DNA of 64,000 nt from Brachypodius melanocephalos. Lineage: Eukaryota > Chordata > Aves > Passeriformes > Pycnonotidae. Location of the stretch: assembly GCA_013398615.1 (NCBI GenBank), contig VZSR01000028.1:7460031-7524030 (forward strand). Reading direction: 5' to 3'. Made by a program: the position numbers and the translations under genes. The notes under the pieces were generated by a model. The model saw only the letters and a list, made by a program, of their open reading frames with translations, was not told where the DNA came from and ran no database searches. Shown piece after piece: positions 39,401-54,785 of this stretch; position 1 is the stretch's first letter; each line of letters starts with the position of its first letter.

Positions 39401-42400
39401 TTCCACACATGTCATTAACTGAGAAATGGTGGTGAAAACACACACACAGGGCACTGCCCAGGAAGAATTCCTACACATTCTGCAACCCAGCCCTAAGTCC
39501 CTTTCCCTATTTCTCACCCAGTTCCTACAGCCAAAGAGGTCCTGCACCTGGAAAGAGGCAGTTACTCTTCTCAAACACACAGACAACTACCCAGTTAAGC
39601 AATTATGGCATGAACAGTAAGAACCAAATTATTCGTTAGTTCCTTCCTTCAGAGGGGACTGCTCTCACCCTTGCCCAGAGATGCCAGAAAAAGCACACAC
39701 TGATATGAGTTCTGCGGCAACTGACTGCACCAGGCTCGCTGCTAACCAGGCAGAGAAAACTGGACTAAGACCATTTCCTTGGTCTTAGCTGACTGCACAA
39801 CCCTTTCCTCATCTTTTACATTCATAGAACACCATATTTTTTGGCTTAACAGAATTAGTGATATGAAAGGTGCACTGATCTGTAAAGAGAAAATGTGTAA
39901 CAAGAAGAAGAGGTATTACTACACATCCAGTATTGCAATGGGTATTGCCAGGGGGGGTGGAAATCAATGAAACACATAATCTAGACAGCCAACACACATC
40001 TGCCTTCAGTAAAAAAGGGTCATACAAAAGCCATCCTCCTGCCCACAAAGACCTATCTTCTTAAAATTTCCTTAGAACTACAGTAATAGCAGTGACAAAC
40101 TGCAAAAGCACAGACTGAAACAGTAAAAGCCACCTTCAGTTCATTAAAAATCCACGTTCATGCAGGGGAGCTGTGGCAGCACCTGAGGGCTGTGGGGGTG
40201 ATTTAGTGCAAGCCCCCCTCCCCACAGGGCACCATCCATCCCTGGGTACCTTTGTTCTGGAGTAAGGGACAATGCACTGACACAGGGCTGAGCTTTCTGC
40301 CTTGCACAGTGCATTAAAATGGCAAATAGGTGACCCATAAACTCCCATAACTATTTTATGGGTGTATTGTGAGAATTATTGTCAGGCACTGGGGTGAGCT
40401 CTCTGGCTGGTTTTCAATTATGGTTCTTGTGGCTATCAAATAACCTGCAAATCTAATTAATAACCTCTACAGCCAAATGTAGCTTCATTTGTTAGCTATC
40501 AGTTCTTTTATCCTGTCATACTCCATGCAGTAATTTATAGACCCTAGTATAAATGGGCATATATATGTATAAAGATCTTTCTAACCCTACACAAATCATT
40601 CTATCTATTCCAAATTGGTATCAGAATATCTCATTTAGAAACTAATTACATGATCCTTTATAAGGATGTTTTACATGCTGCTCCTCTGATTTAAAACAGT
40701 AGCAGTAAATAAATAGCAGAATATTATTCTTCCTCCCTAAAATGGAACAGGAACACTGCTAAAATAAATAAAATAAAAAATACACTGCAAGTGTTTTGGC
40801 CTGTGCAATTTTAACTTTATGTTTATTAAATGATTGTAAGTACAATCAGCCTATTTCATTTTCAACAACTTAGGATTGAAGTGAGAAGCAAAGAAGGGCT
40901 GAGAAAATTCAGCAAACATCCAACCAGCTGTAAAAATCAATTCCTTGGGAAAAGAGAACTTTAGGTTTAGATAAGAACAACACATGCTTAGGACAACAAA
41001 TACAATCATTCCACCTGGCTGCAAAAAGAAAATACTTGGAAGTTGACAACTACTGACAGTCTTACTCTTGCACTTAGCAGGAGGTTAAATCTGCACCACC
41101 CCTCTCCAGAATCACTTTGGGAGTTAAAATTTTCCAGCCAGAGACCCAACACTAACCCCAAGTGATGGGTAACAAACAGGGCCACATAAGGACACAGTCT
41201 GCAGCAATTGCTAAAAATTGCCTTATTTAGGGTGATCTTTAAGCAAAGTGGCAGCATTATGGCTCTAATTTTAAAGCAAGTACAGGCTGCTCCTTGAAAT
41301 GCCCTTTGGAGAAAAGATATTGATGCTTTACTGCTCCATGTCAGGGGTGCTGGTCACTACTGTTCAGCTGCAGACACAGAAAATTGCTTTTAGACAAGAC
41401 AGATACTGTAAAAGACACTGTAATTTTTTTTAAACAAACTGAAGCACAGAGCTGATCAGCATTTGTTGCATTTGTACAGGAACAGCCAATACACATAATC
41501 TGTACAGTGCAGTTCTGTAGCTCCAAACTCTCTTAAAATATTTTAATGCAAAAGCAAACATTAGGATGGATATTTAAGAGAAGAGCTTTGGCAAACATCT
41601 TTGCAGTGACACAGAACACATTACCAGTTTCCAAGGACAAAGCAGCAGAACAGGCTCTGGGAAAGTAGGACACCACAGTATTCCCACTGCCCTATTTCTG
41701 GTCAACCAATTTCCACAGGAGGCATCTACAAAATCTCAATTAGTAGGGAGCTAAGGGTAGATCCTGGGGGGAACAGGCAGTCCCTTTTACACAGGGAAAG
41801 GCTGTTACAGTCATTTTTTACTGTAGGAGGCAGTTTAACCCAATCTAGTAAGATCTAGGTGCTGCACCAAACTCGTGCTTCACAGACAAGAAAAAGTGTA
41901 ACAGATTAGAAATTACAAAAAAAAAAAAAAAAAAAAAGCGCACTGTTGCCTAAGCTTTGTTATACATCAGGGTACTCAAGTGAGATTTTCCTGGAAAAAA
42001 CCCAATTAAATTCTAACTCTGAGAGTTTTTCAAACCAATTCTTTTATATTTGCTTCAAACAATGCTTTATTTCAGATATAGAGAAACCCTTCCTTATTTC
42101 ACCAGCATAGCTGTGATAGGCACATGCAGACCACAGTGCCAGAATTGTCAGGCATCTGTACCTAGGTTAAGAGGAAATGGAAACTATTTCCTAGAAGCTC
42201 ATTCATGTCAATACATGCATCTACAGTATTCAGGTGACCCTTCCTTCCACCTTATTGAGAAAATGAGAAATAGAGCATAAGAACACCTTTCATACACTAT
42301 TCTGACTCCTCAGTGCCACATCAAGGAGGGGCTGCATCTCTTGAAACAACTGGACACTTTTGCTCTTAAGAGCTGGACAAAACAATGCAGGAAGAGATGT

Positions 42401-43817
42401 AAACACAACAGTCTGCTGTCATCTCAAACAAAAATACATCTGCTTGCTGCTCATTCACTGTGTTCTGAAAATTCCCTTTCCCACTTCCTATTTCCCCCTG
42501 CCTTTCCTAGTGTCCTCTTTCCTTTGCTGAGCTCTGCTCAGTCTCCTTCCTCCCACAGTTCAATCCATCCTGGAATAATCCCTGTGATGAGGAGTCCCTG
42601 TAATATTTCAGCCAGTGAGATCACTGATTATGAAAAAAGACCAGGATTTTTCTAAAGAGGAGGTTTTCTGCCAGCCTCACACTAAAAAGAGTGTTGAATC
42701 TATTACATGAAATGACATGCATTGAATCAAGCCCATCAGGATGAGCACTTTAAAGGGACACTTCTAATCTAGCAGACTGAAAAACTGGCAGGGATTTGCC
42801 TCTGGGAAATTAGCATGATCCACAGAAAACTTCAAGGTTCTAAGGAAATTAGTAGGTCAAAGACTAATTATTCATTTAGTTCAAAACAGACCCCAAATGC
42901 AGTTTCATATTATAATGAAACTGTATCAGGCAGTATGAAGAAGCTGACTGCCTACTGACATACTGGAGGCAAGTGTTACATATTTTACAGATAAGAACAA
43001 AGCCTTTTTCCCTTCTTAAAGGGATTTTGATTGGAAACAAAAGTAAATAAATAAAGAAAAAACCCTAACACACCAGAGAAATAGAATGTTTATCTGAGTC
43101 ATACCTTGTCCATTTTTTCCCAGTGAAAGTATTCATAGACTTGGCACCATTTTTTTACATAGAATTAACAATGCATTTTACTGATGATTTCACAAAAAAG
43201 TTGTTAGTTGCATTTATTTACTGACAACAATTTTGTTTCACTTCAGCAGAACAACTATTTCTTTCACTTTAGCAGAATAATTATTTTCCTTTTATACCAA
43301 CATATTTCAGGGGTTTATGCTTTGCAGGGAGTTGTGTGCATATGTAAATACAAATCTTAAGCAAACAAGAAGAGGAAAATGAGATTTTTTTTGAAGAGAG
43401 AGGTAAGGAAAACTGCAAAGCATTCTTACTAGAAATGTTGTTCTTGAATATTTGTTGAAAAATATTAATTTGTGCCTCGTTAGTACTTAGGCACAGAAAG
43501 AATTCCCAAAGTAGTCAACAGGCATTAGGTCAGTGTAAACCAATAAACATTTCTCCCCACAATTTTTGCTATCAGTTCCTCCAAATTCAGAAGCAACTTA
43601 GAGATTAAATTTCATCAGGACTAAATATGGCCAATATTCAACTCTGGCAGACTTGAGCTGCCACATTCTAGTATTTGCCCAGCATAAGGTAATTTTTCAC
43701 ACATGAGAAAGACTTTAGATACTCCTAATACCTCCCAACAGATTCCCATCCACCTCACTCCATGACGCACTTGTACAGGTAGTGATTGCAGCACTACCTT
43801 GAGTTCACGTTCAAGGA

Positions 43818-43856
<39 letters not shown>

Positions 43857-46800
43857 AAAAGACAAAAACCCTAACACGTTTAAAAACAAAAATACAAACT
43901 TTTAATGCTTACAATTATTTTAATGGATTTGGATTACTTTATAAGCTGGATGGCCTCAGCATTCAAAATCTGTACAATTGCATAGACAAATTATAGCATT
44001 TTTCAATTTGAAGATCTGCTTTATATATGAGAGGACTGATCTGATGATTTATTTGAATAAATAAACAAAAATAACTATTTTCTACAACCAAATGCGTTCT
44101 GCCATTAGAAGTGGTTATCCTTCCATCCAAAGTCTCAGACCACATGCATAAACAACCTGCACAAGCACAACAATCATTCCACAGATGTTGACAGGAACCA
44201 AATATGGATGAAATTAAGGTGTTGCAAAATCAATGAAATACACAAGATGATCACAGGCTGTATCCCCAATGATTCCTGCTGCATAATCAATGAGCACCTT
44301 CCTGGAATGGTGCTGCCTGTAAGAGGTGCAGCAGAATGTCATCAGGCTAATCCATAAAGCTGCTAACGACTCACTCTGCTATCCAGTGGGAACACACCCC
44401 CAAGCACTTTGAAGTGCTCCTGGTAAGATACAGAAAATAGAAGGAAAATTCCCCTTTATATATTTTTATGGGCTACCTAAGCAAGAGGCATAAAATTCAG
44501 GCAGGAAAGCAGCCATGAAGGTTAGATGGGATTTTTTTTCCCCCCTGTATTCCTTTAACAGCATGGCATATGTATATAATTTAAAAAATTCACTAGAATA
44601 ATTTTAAGTGCATAGCATGTACTGCTGCAAGGTATTCATTTGTTAAGGATTTGCAAGATGCTTTTTTCACCATGAGATGCCTTCTTCACAAATTAAAATC
44701 AGTCTGTGTCATCACCCGAGACAGAAGATGAGAATTCACAGGACACAATAAACCTATGAGAATTAAAATTACCATAGCAACTTTGCATTTTGATTTGCTG
44801 CTATTTTGTTGAATCAGCCAGCCTGGTTCTCAGAGCTGTGGTTACTATGGAAGACTGAAGCAGAATTTCACCTTCCTGGGGCAAGGGAGACAGGCAGCAG
44901 ACAAGATGAAATGCTGCTGTCTGCAGAGCTTCATTTATTTAGGAGTCATTTATTTTAAATATCATCTTCTGTAATTTGAGATAAGTGAGATAAATTATTA
45001 ATATTACAAGAATAAAACCTTAAATAAAACTTACCTTTCAAATTAAGATAAATTTGCAAGTGAAATAGATTAAAATGAGCAAGTAAATACTAGAAATAGC
45101 TCCTGAAACCTACAAAATAAAACTGCTTTGCCCAGGCCTTTCAGAGGCCATTATTTGCAAGGGGCTCAGGAGTGCACCACAATAATGTAACTGCTCTGCA
45201 TCCATGGATGCCATCCCGGGGAGTGTCAGTGCTGCCTGTTAATGACTCAGCCGCTGCTGCTGGGAATCATCACTGCCTGCCTACAGCTCAGCCCCATGTG
45301 AAGTGCTCCAGGAGCCAGCTGAAGCCCCCAGCTGTGTTGTCCCCAGCATAAACACAAGCTCTTCCTTCTCAGCAGGCAGCCCAAGTCCTGTTCCTAATGG
45401 GAAAACAGCACCATGGAAAACCTTTCTAGGATGATGGAAATGTTTTGATTGACACTGAGGCAAAGAATGGGGCAGTAAACACTTTCTTCTTCCCCCCGAA
45501 TACTCAAAACTCATTCAGCACTGCTGAGATTGTGCCAGCTGGAGTGAGGGGAAATAAATCCACTTCAGTATTTCTGGGACAATCTGTTCCATGGAACACT
45601 GAAGAATCCAGCAGACAGACTTGTCGAGGGATAGGTTTTCTCTACTGTGCTTAAGAAAAAACACCCAGCAAAAACACAAGAAGGGGAGAAGGAACCTGAC
45701 AGCTAATGAAGAGGAAAACACCCATGACAGATTCTTTTGCCCAATGTTACACCCAAACTATGCAGGAGCTCACAAATGTTCTGCTGGGTCTCACTTCCAC
45801 TGAATTTAATTAGAGGATTTTCTCAGCATCAGTGGTCTATAATCCAAAGAAACTCTCTACTGCAGCCCAGTGAGAGTGAGTTTTCTCCCTTGCTCCCAGA
45901 AACAATGGAATAAGCTCCTGTGATATTTATCACAAGCCATAATTCATGTTATTAACAGCTTTTATTGTTCCAAACACACAATCTACCAAAATCCTGCATT
46001 TACTCAACATAAAAGTACTCATTTCTCCTGTTCAGTCACTTAATGAAATGCTTCAAAACAGAGGAAAAATATTTTCCAAAATTACGTGAAAAAGCTTTTT
46101 TAAATTCCATTAGAGTCTCTAATAGGTGGAGAGGGCAAGCACATCCTTCTTCATCCCAGAAAAATGGCCAATATTTTCAAATATCTTGACATCATTGACC
46201 TTCTCTCCAGTATAGATTATACATATATACATACATACATATATATATAAATATATATATACATAATCTGAGGGTTAGCACGTAGAAATTATCAAGATTT
46301 GCCACCTAACAGAAAATAACTTCCACAAGGACGTTCCAATCATTTTCATTTGGGACTCTTGCTCATGCAGAGTCACCAATAATAAATAGATACAGTGTTT
46401 TGCCAAGTTTCATAACCATGCTACACATGAGCATCTATTTCAGCAGACTGAGCCAACTGTATGCATCATATTTATGAAACAGCCCCAAATCTGCAGCAGA
46501 GGAGGTAACTCCACCACTTAGTCCTGATTTGCATGCATTAGGGGAAAGCACATGGATGACAGAAGCCTTGTTTAACCTTGCAAACGAAAGGCTTTGGGGG
46601 CCCTAAACTACAGCCAGGTGTTTACCAGGGAAAAAGGGCCAAGAGCTCTGTGAGATGCTTGGCAGGGTAATGAAGGGCAACAGTCACCAACTGCAGGGAA
46701 GGATCTGACTGGACATGAGGGATTTGCTTTTCTCTCTAAGGATAAACAATCATGGGAATGGGTTGTCCAGAGAGATTCCCCAGTCCTGAAACCTGACAGG

Positions 46801-49800
46801 AAAGAGCTCCCGGGTGTGAGTTCAGTGCCAACCCTGCTTTAAGAATGCCCCTGATGGCCCCTCCAGCCTAAACACCTGCCCAGTTCCAAATCCTCAGCTA
46901 CACTCAAATCACAGGAAATAAAACCAAAAAGTATCATCTTCATTTGATTGGTTAATTTCAGCTGCTAATTTTAATATGTTTATCAAATCTGTCTGGAAGT
47001 TTTACCTGAAGTACACCATCCTATGACAATTTGGGGCTCACAATCTGATGCAAATTTCACGGAAATAAGGTGAAAAGATATACTTTACCTTGCATGGCCT
47101 TACTCGATAACTCTTGCAGTAAATGAAAATAGTAATACCAATGATTCTGAAAGTAAAATCAGTTTGAGTAATGAAAGGGTTCTGCTTTCATTGCAGACCT
47201 GAAACTGAAATAACCTACAACACAAACCTTGAAAGCTACATGCACATTCCAGTGAGAAAGTTCAAACATTAAATACAGGTAAAAGATTAATGAGAAATAA
47301 AGAAAATAAAAGTATGTGAAATACAAGAAAATATTTCAGAAGAGGCAGATAGACTATTAAGGACCACACTGAAACAAACAAACACACCCAAACAAAACCC
47401 ACCTAAATTCTGCTCTTTCCTCCAAAATAAGCTGCATCATAATGAGTTAGTGCTCCAACTGATCTGCCTATAACCACACCGTGTTCAGCAAAAGCACCCA
47501 AGCCAACTCTCACAGGCACAGGCTGGAGCCCTCATCAACTGAGCAGCAGACCACAGACCTGAGAGCACTTCTGGGGTGAAGTGATCAGTAAGGCTTTCAA
47601 GCACAGCCTGCTGGGGACATGTTGAAGTGGCTCTGAGATTCTCTCTATTCCTCTGTTTCATGACCTCCTAACACACATGGTTCAATGCATGCCTCACACT
47701 CATACCTATAAGTACTGCATCATGTTCAACACACACAAAAAACCCCCAACACTCCCCACCATAGCAGTTTAACCAGTAGTTCAGGTCACACTCACACCAA
47801 AACCACCAGATTTTTCAAAATGGGACAAAGAAAAAATCACAAGATAGAGGGACAAAATTGTTTCTTGCTGTCTAACCCACCACAAGCCACAATTTATTTC
47901 ATGTCATCTCAACGAGAGGCCTCCTCTTGGCTGTTCTCTCGGCAGAACTGCAGTTTCTTAGGTACCTGGCACTATCAACACCGAATGCAGAATGCCAGAG
48001 AAAGGGTCATGTGGAAGTTCAGCAGGAGGAACTGACCCTGTAACCCATCTCCTGCAACTGTCTCATTTCCACATGGTGACAACTGTCCCCTGAAGTCTAA
48101 CTTCTTTCAGACGGCAGGGGCTCTATTCGAGTCCATGTGATGAAGCATAATCAGGAAAGACAAAGAAATTGAGGGGACAGAATCAGCATTCATGCCTGCC
48201 CTTGGTGAGACTTAGGGGGCTTATGCACACACAGACAGGCAAGAACATCGCTCCCAGGCCTGTCCACCCCAGCAGGGCACACAGATGGCTTCCAGGAGCT
48301 CCATCAGACAAGGCCACATGTCACCAGGGGGATGCCATGCACGTGCCATGGGCTGCAGAGCTGTCACTGTGGTGTTTACAAGAATGCATAATGTGCTTTC
48401 AGCCAGTGGGAAAGTTAGGGCAGCTGGTCCAGCTGAGACAGGAGGAGACTTTCTTCACATCCTCTACAAACAACTGACAGCTGCTTGTGAAGTTCACACC
48501 ACATGATTTTTTTACTGGACAGAAGTGCTGGTGCCACACATTAGACCTGCACTCTGGCTGAGAAGCTGTGTAAAGGTAAGTGGTGCTTTTTTGTCCTCCA
48601 CACACAGGACTGTCCTTGTTGATGCTGATTCAGAGCAAGAGCCTGCTCACACTACAGCCCATGTGTGCTGTCTCGTATGGAAGACCTAAGAGCCATCCCT
48701 TCCTGACCTAAATCCCCCCAGATGACAGCAGCAAACTGCCCAAAGGTTACCCTCTGTGTGTCTGGTGTAGATGTGAAAGAGAGATGTGGTGGGGCTGTAC
48801 CAGCATGTACTCTGTGCTGCAGGCTCAGAGTTTGGAAGGACTGCCCTTTCCCAGGAAGCCAGCTCTGCTGAATGGATCTAGATTCCAACTGAGTACATCT
48901 GGAGTGAAATCTGCTCTACTAAACATCAGCCTTAGGGACCCCTGCAAGATGAAATCATCCTCTTCAGCTTTCCAACCCTGAATTCCCTAGCACGGGTTCT
49001 CTCAGCAGATACACTTCCCTGCTGCTGGTTATAAAGCTGTGCACACTCACATCCTCCCCTCAAACCTGTGCTAGCAGGAAGTGTTCTCAAACCTCATGTT
49101 TTCTGCTACAGCTACTGCCAGAGAAGCAAGGCAAGAAATTTAACAGCTGCTTTACATGAAACTTCTTGCAGCCATGTGTGGAAGGTGACAGTCTAGGAGC
49201 CTGCAGGAGCTGTGCTGGAACACCCCTGGCAAGCCAGGATTAGGCAGGAGGACTAGACTTGGTGGTTTCAGCCTACTGCACACAGAAGAGTTATTGCAGA
49301 GTAAACTAACTCTGATGGTTCAAGGAAAACAGTTGATCACAGAACCTGGGTGCTCCTACAGCACCCCAGAAGCAAAACCCATGAATGAGGAATGAAACAC
49401 AGAATCATGAGAAATAAAGAGAACACATCTGCTCTGTCACATTGTCCCCATTCATTACAGAAGGATACACTGATGTAAAAATATGCAGCTTTCAAGACAA
49501 CAAAGTAACCTGTGCTGTTTTGCTAAGTTTGACACACCAAGAATTAAGTTTATTTTGAATAAACTTTCCTCTCAGATCTCTGCCTGTGTCTTCAAAGACT
49601 TCATCTACTGAGCTAGTTCACAGAGAAAGCATGCTACAGATCCCCAGTGACCCAGATAGCAGCTGCATTCCGAATTCTCAACCTGCCTTTTTCTCAGCCT
49701 GAGAGTAATTCTGTGAATGTTTTTACATAGCAATTGGCCTTTGATGGTGTACTTTCTGCCAACGGATTGACAAGAAGCAAACTTTAGCAAAACAAATAAG

Positions 49801-52800
49801 AACTGCAAAAACTACCACCTGGCAATAGGTAGCTTCCTGCCATCATTAATCCCTTGTTTCCTGCCACTTCTGACCATGTAACTGTGGGCTCTGATTCCAT
49901 GAATGCTGAAACACATTGTCTCTCTCAGTTCTTTACAATGAAAGCTTGTTTCAAGGCAAGTTTCTCGAAATCAAGCTTTCTGAAGTATAGAGCATGACAC
50001 TGTATAAGGTATTACAGTGAAAGCAAGCTTTCAGCTCAGGAGAGATGTCTTATTCTTCAGAACTCCTTGGCACCCCTCTGTGTATGCAGATTCTCTTCCT
50101 GGAAAAAGGAAAAAAAAAAAAAAAAAAGAGAGAGAAAAAAAAAGTAGAACATATTTTTTCCCTATGTGCTTTACCATGAAAAACCCCAAACTCCTCTCTT
50201 TCTTGTATTAGCAACTCAGTGACCCATATCCTGGAGCACGTGCATCTATGAATATTTCTTTCTCCTTACTCATTCCTATTTCAAGCTTTATCCCCTCTCA
50301 GTGTCCTAATGCCCTTGCTGATATTTTGTTGCATTACTAAATCCTAGAACAGCACACAAAGCTCAGACACTTAAGAACATCATCTCCAACAAATCAGGAC
50401 ATGTCTAAGTCCTGCATTCTTTCTCACCTAGCTGAGAAGTCACTATTGTAAATACCAGAGGCTGGGAATCCTGAGAAAAATGAACATCAAATCAAAGGCC
50501 ATTTCCTGAGCTTATTTCTATAGGTGGAGTTAGCTTGCTTACACTAAACTGTTTGGCTGGAGTGTGCATGTAACACTTCTAACTTGAAAATAAACCTTTT
50601 CCCTGACACCAGTTATATTCCAGAGTCTACGGGATAAGAGGGTTGCTGCTGGTATTAAACAAATAATGCCAGTTCTGATCTACTCAGACAGCCCTGGCTT
50701 CTTGAGCTGGAACTGTATCCTACATAATTGCTGAGGCATGAAAATGACTGAATTTCCTTCCTTACTGGAATGCTAAAGAATCTCCCACACAGCTTTTAAT
50801 TCCTCGCTCATTTTCTTGTGGTATCTGACTGCAACAAAAGCTCTAAAACAAAACTGGATTTATTGCTGCCCTACTAATCCCCAATCCAGTGACTTTGGAG
50901 ACAGTAAACCACAAAGACCATTCCATCAAGTGACAAACAAGCCAGTCACACTACACTACACCATGGGGTTTTTTTAAAGTGCATTATTATGTATTACTGC
51001 TCAAATTCAAACCCAGTGAAATGTAACAAGATATCAGCAATGACTGCTACTCTAAATACCTATCAACTATGCACCAATATACAAGCCATTAGGAAAAATA
51101 TTCTACAGCAAGAAACATGGAACACCACGATTAAAAAAGGAGTGAGTCACACATTGTTTTGGAGAAATATTTTTCTTTTGGTATCTCAAATAAAAAACAA
51201 AGCATGAGAAACTTTCCTCTTTCTGGAATGATTAGGAAGAATAGGACAACACACAAAAGGGTTTAGAAAACTGAAGCAGAAAGGACTTGTCTACAACACA
51301 GCTTCACATTAGGCAGCCACTCATCATCACATGCAGGCACATAGTGCTCAGAAATGGGCTCAGAATCAAATTCCACAGGCAGCATCCGGGCAGTGAATTA
51401 GTCTCCAGCAGGTAAAAAAGTAATCTCTTATTTTCTTCTGGGTTTGTCAGCAATCACATATTTATCTCATCTGCCTCAACAAACAGAAGGGTTTATGTAT
51501 TAACAAATAAATACACACAGTAATTCCAAATCCCCCCTCTCCTTTGTTCAGCACCACTGTTAGCTGCTATAGCTTTTGAATTTCACCCTACAGAACCAAG
51601 CTAATCTTCTCATCGCATGCAAAGCCAACCACCGTTAAAAAAAAAATACAGCAAACCAAAATAAACTCCTTTTTCCCTGAATTCTGGAAGGAGAGGCAGA
51701 TTGAGTATGGTCTATAACAAATAACAGGGCAAGGTTTTTCTTGTTCTTGCTGGGATTACAAAAGGTACAGGGACTACCCACACTTAAAGAAAACACCTAT
51801 TTTAAAACATGGTTCAAATCTAATTTAATGTCTCAACATGGTAAGAAACGCCAACATGAAGATGCTGTATGTCACCCTGTGTAAAGGGACAGTTTCCACT
51901 GACACAGCTGCCTTTTCTGCAAGAGCAGGTTGTTCATTCAGTACATGTCAGACCTGCCACAGAACTGACACAGATAACTATCACTTATTCAATTAGTGGT
52001 CTCTGCTCTATTTATAGCACAATATCTGCATTATAAAGAGAATAATAATGCGCCACATCAGGATATCCCAAGTCTCATGAACATTAAAGAATGTAACTCT
52101 CAGCTCCTATAAAGAATGTACTTTAATAAACATAAAGAAAAGGGAACATGGAAAACAAAACCAGATTTGCCTGGATCAGAGCCAGGACTATAATTCACTG
52201 AATTCTGTGCTCAAGCCTGCTGACCTCAGTGATGAATATCTGAAGCTCCCAGCAGCTTCTTTTCAATTGCTCCTGCACACCAGAGCCCAGATTTCCAAAC
52301 TGCCACATGGAAAATGCAAAAAATCACTGTGAATAAGGAGGAACCAAGGCAGGTTCTCCACTCCAGCAACCACCACCCTAACAAGAGAGGCCTGTCTCTC
52401 TTGTTCTCCAATGTTTTTATTTTCTTCTTTAATCTGGAAGAGTGCCTGTATCTGTGAGATGAGACGAGACAGAGTAACTCCATAACTGGGTCCCTCTTGT
52501 ATGTGTTCTCTGCCTTGTTACAGAATTCACTTATTTCGCTTGGCAGAGGTAAGTTTGTTGTTGTTTTTAGGGGGAAAAGGAAGAAATGAACAGGAAACCC
52601 TTCTCAATCATGATGTGCCACTACCTCCTCAGTGCTGCAGTTCCATGTCAGCAGGGAGTGTGCACCCCAGCCACCTCACTCAGCTGTGCTGACTTCGGCA
52701 TTTCTCCTCAGCCAGCACAACAATTACCGCGGCAGGAGTCAGTTAATCCGGGAGGGAATTGATCTGTAAAACGGCGTAATGAGCTTCGACAGAACAGGGC

Positions 52801-54751
52801 CATCGATACAGGCACAAACGTCAGATGACAGCAGGCTGTGAACTCCAGCCCCAGCTCTGCGCCCTCCCGAGCCACGGAGGATAAAGCCTCCTTTGCTGGG
52901 GCAGCACCGGGCTCACAAACACCCTGCACAACCCCAAATTCAGCCAGACTCCTCCTCACTTGCAGAAGGCAGTGCCTGCTTGGCAGTCCCCAGCACAGGA
53001 GTGGCCGCTTCAGAGCGTTTCCCTGAGAGATTGCTCTGCTGTCAGTCTTCTGCTGGAAAGGCAACAGCCATTTATCCTGCCTACCTGTCAGCTGCAAACC
53101 ATCAAATGCTAAAAAGACATTAGTACCCATTATATATACATCTGGAGCCATGTTCTCCTTCGAAAAAATGTCAAAAATGTCAATAAAGCAAAAATCACTT
53201 ACATGCTTTACTGAAATACCAGACCAAAAAAAATTAAAAAAAAAACCCCAAAACAAAGGTGCTTAGCAGCTTCTTCGGAATAATAAAATTTTCAGAGCAG
53301 TAATTAGCTTACCTTTTTCAAAGTCTAACATTGGCTTTCTTCAGTTTTTATAAAAGAAAAAAAAATAATCAAGATCATTTAGAAATCCAGCCAACAAGTG
53401 AAATAAATAGATCCTTAATTACATTTAAGCCTAACATGAAATGCTCACAACCAACTCAAATTATAATATTTAACATTCATAAATTAAGCCTGATCATGAA
53501 AGCTGTGGACTAGGAGACACTTTCTGGACTCTCATACCTCAGAACCTATGATGCCAAATGAGCAAATAAAAGAAAGCAGCAAGAGCTGGGCATGTGGGTC
53601 TGCAACAACAACAGCAAGCCAACAGAACAGGCATCAAAATGTTAGATATCAACAAAGACCTTGGCCAGGGCTGAAGGAGATAAGGTAACAGAGCTTCTTG
53701 AAAAGAAATCAATACCTGAAACCAAAGAGGATCATCGAATTAGAAAAACTGTCCCCCCTTTTTTTTTTTTTTTTGCCACTCAATTTTTAATGAGCCAAAT
53801 GTTCACTGCCCAAGTCAGAAATGTTGCCAATGCCTTTTAAGTGGTGTTTGCTGGTGATTAATGGTATATTCCATAAAAGTATGATAAGAAGCAAACTAAT
53901 GAAAAATCAACAGTGAACATAAAAAAAAAACAAAGACCAAGATGTTCATCAAATGCCTTCCTTCAAAATGCTACATTTTTAATATTTGGGAAAGAATAAA
54001 AAACACAAACCCAAACCTACACAAAAAGACCTGAAGAGCAAATCAAGGCATTTTAAGAGTGTATAAAGAAAAATTTAAGACTCTGTTCATTTTCTATCAA
54101 ATCTAGTTACTTGCCCTACATCTTAAAGAAGTTGCAAGCAAATACTGCTATTTAATATCTTTGATCATATTTCCTAATTAACAAATATACTTCGGCAGCT
54201 TTGTAAATTGGCTTCAATTCAGGAAAATATTAACCATCTGCCTAAAACTAAGTATGTTTTATACCCTCCTGAAGTCAACTGGAAACAGAAGCATGCCTAT
54301 ATGCTAAAAATGAAACATATGCTCCAGCGATACGCCAAAACAGAGCCTTGATGTTAAAAGACCTTAATTCATGTTTGAAACCATCTTAAAATTCTACGGT
54401 GAAAGGCAGTACATCAAGAAAAACATTGGGTTTATCCTCATTTGAGCCACTAAACTTCAGACTATACACATATTTTTTAAACCAGACGACAGTACAGACA
54501 CCTCATCATTTGCTCTGGTTCTGCAAAGGGGTACCCTCAAACAATTTCACTGCAAACCCAAGGCCTGAAGCTGAAATAAGCACATCATTTTCGTGGTCTT
54601 GGATAAGCATCTGCAGAGGGGATGCAAAAACTAACGAGCTCAGCAGCCCCCATCACTCATTTGACAGGCTCAAGATGCTCGCACACGTATCAGCTGGTTT
54701 ATTTTTAAAGCGACACGAATATACACAGAAATAAACACGCGTCTATGATGC

Positions 54752-54785
<34 letters not shown>

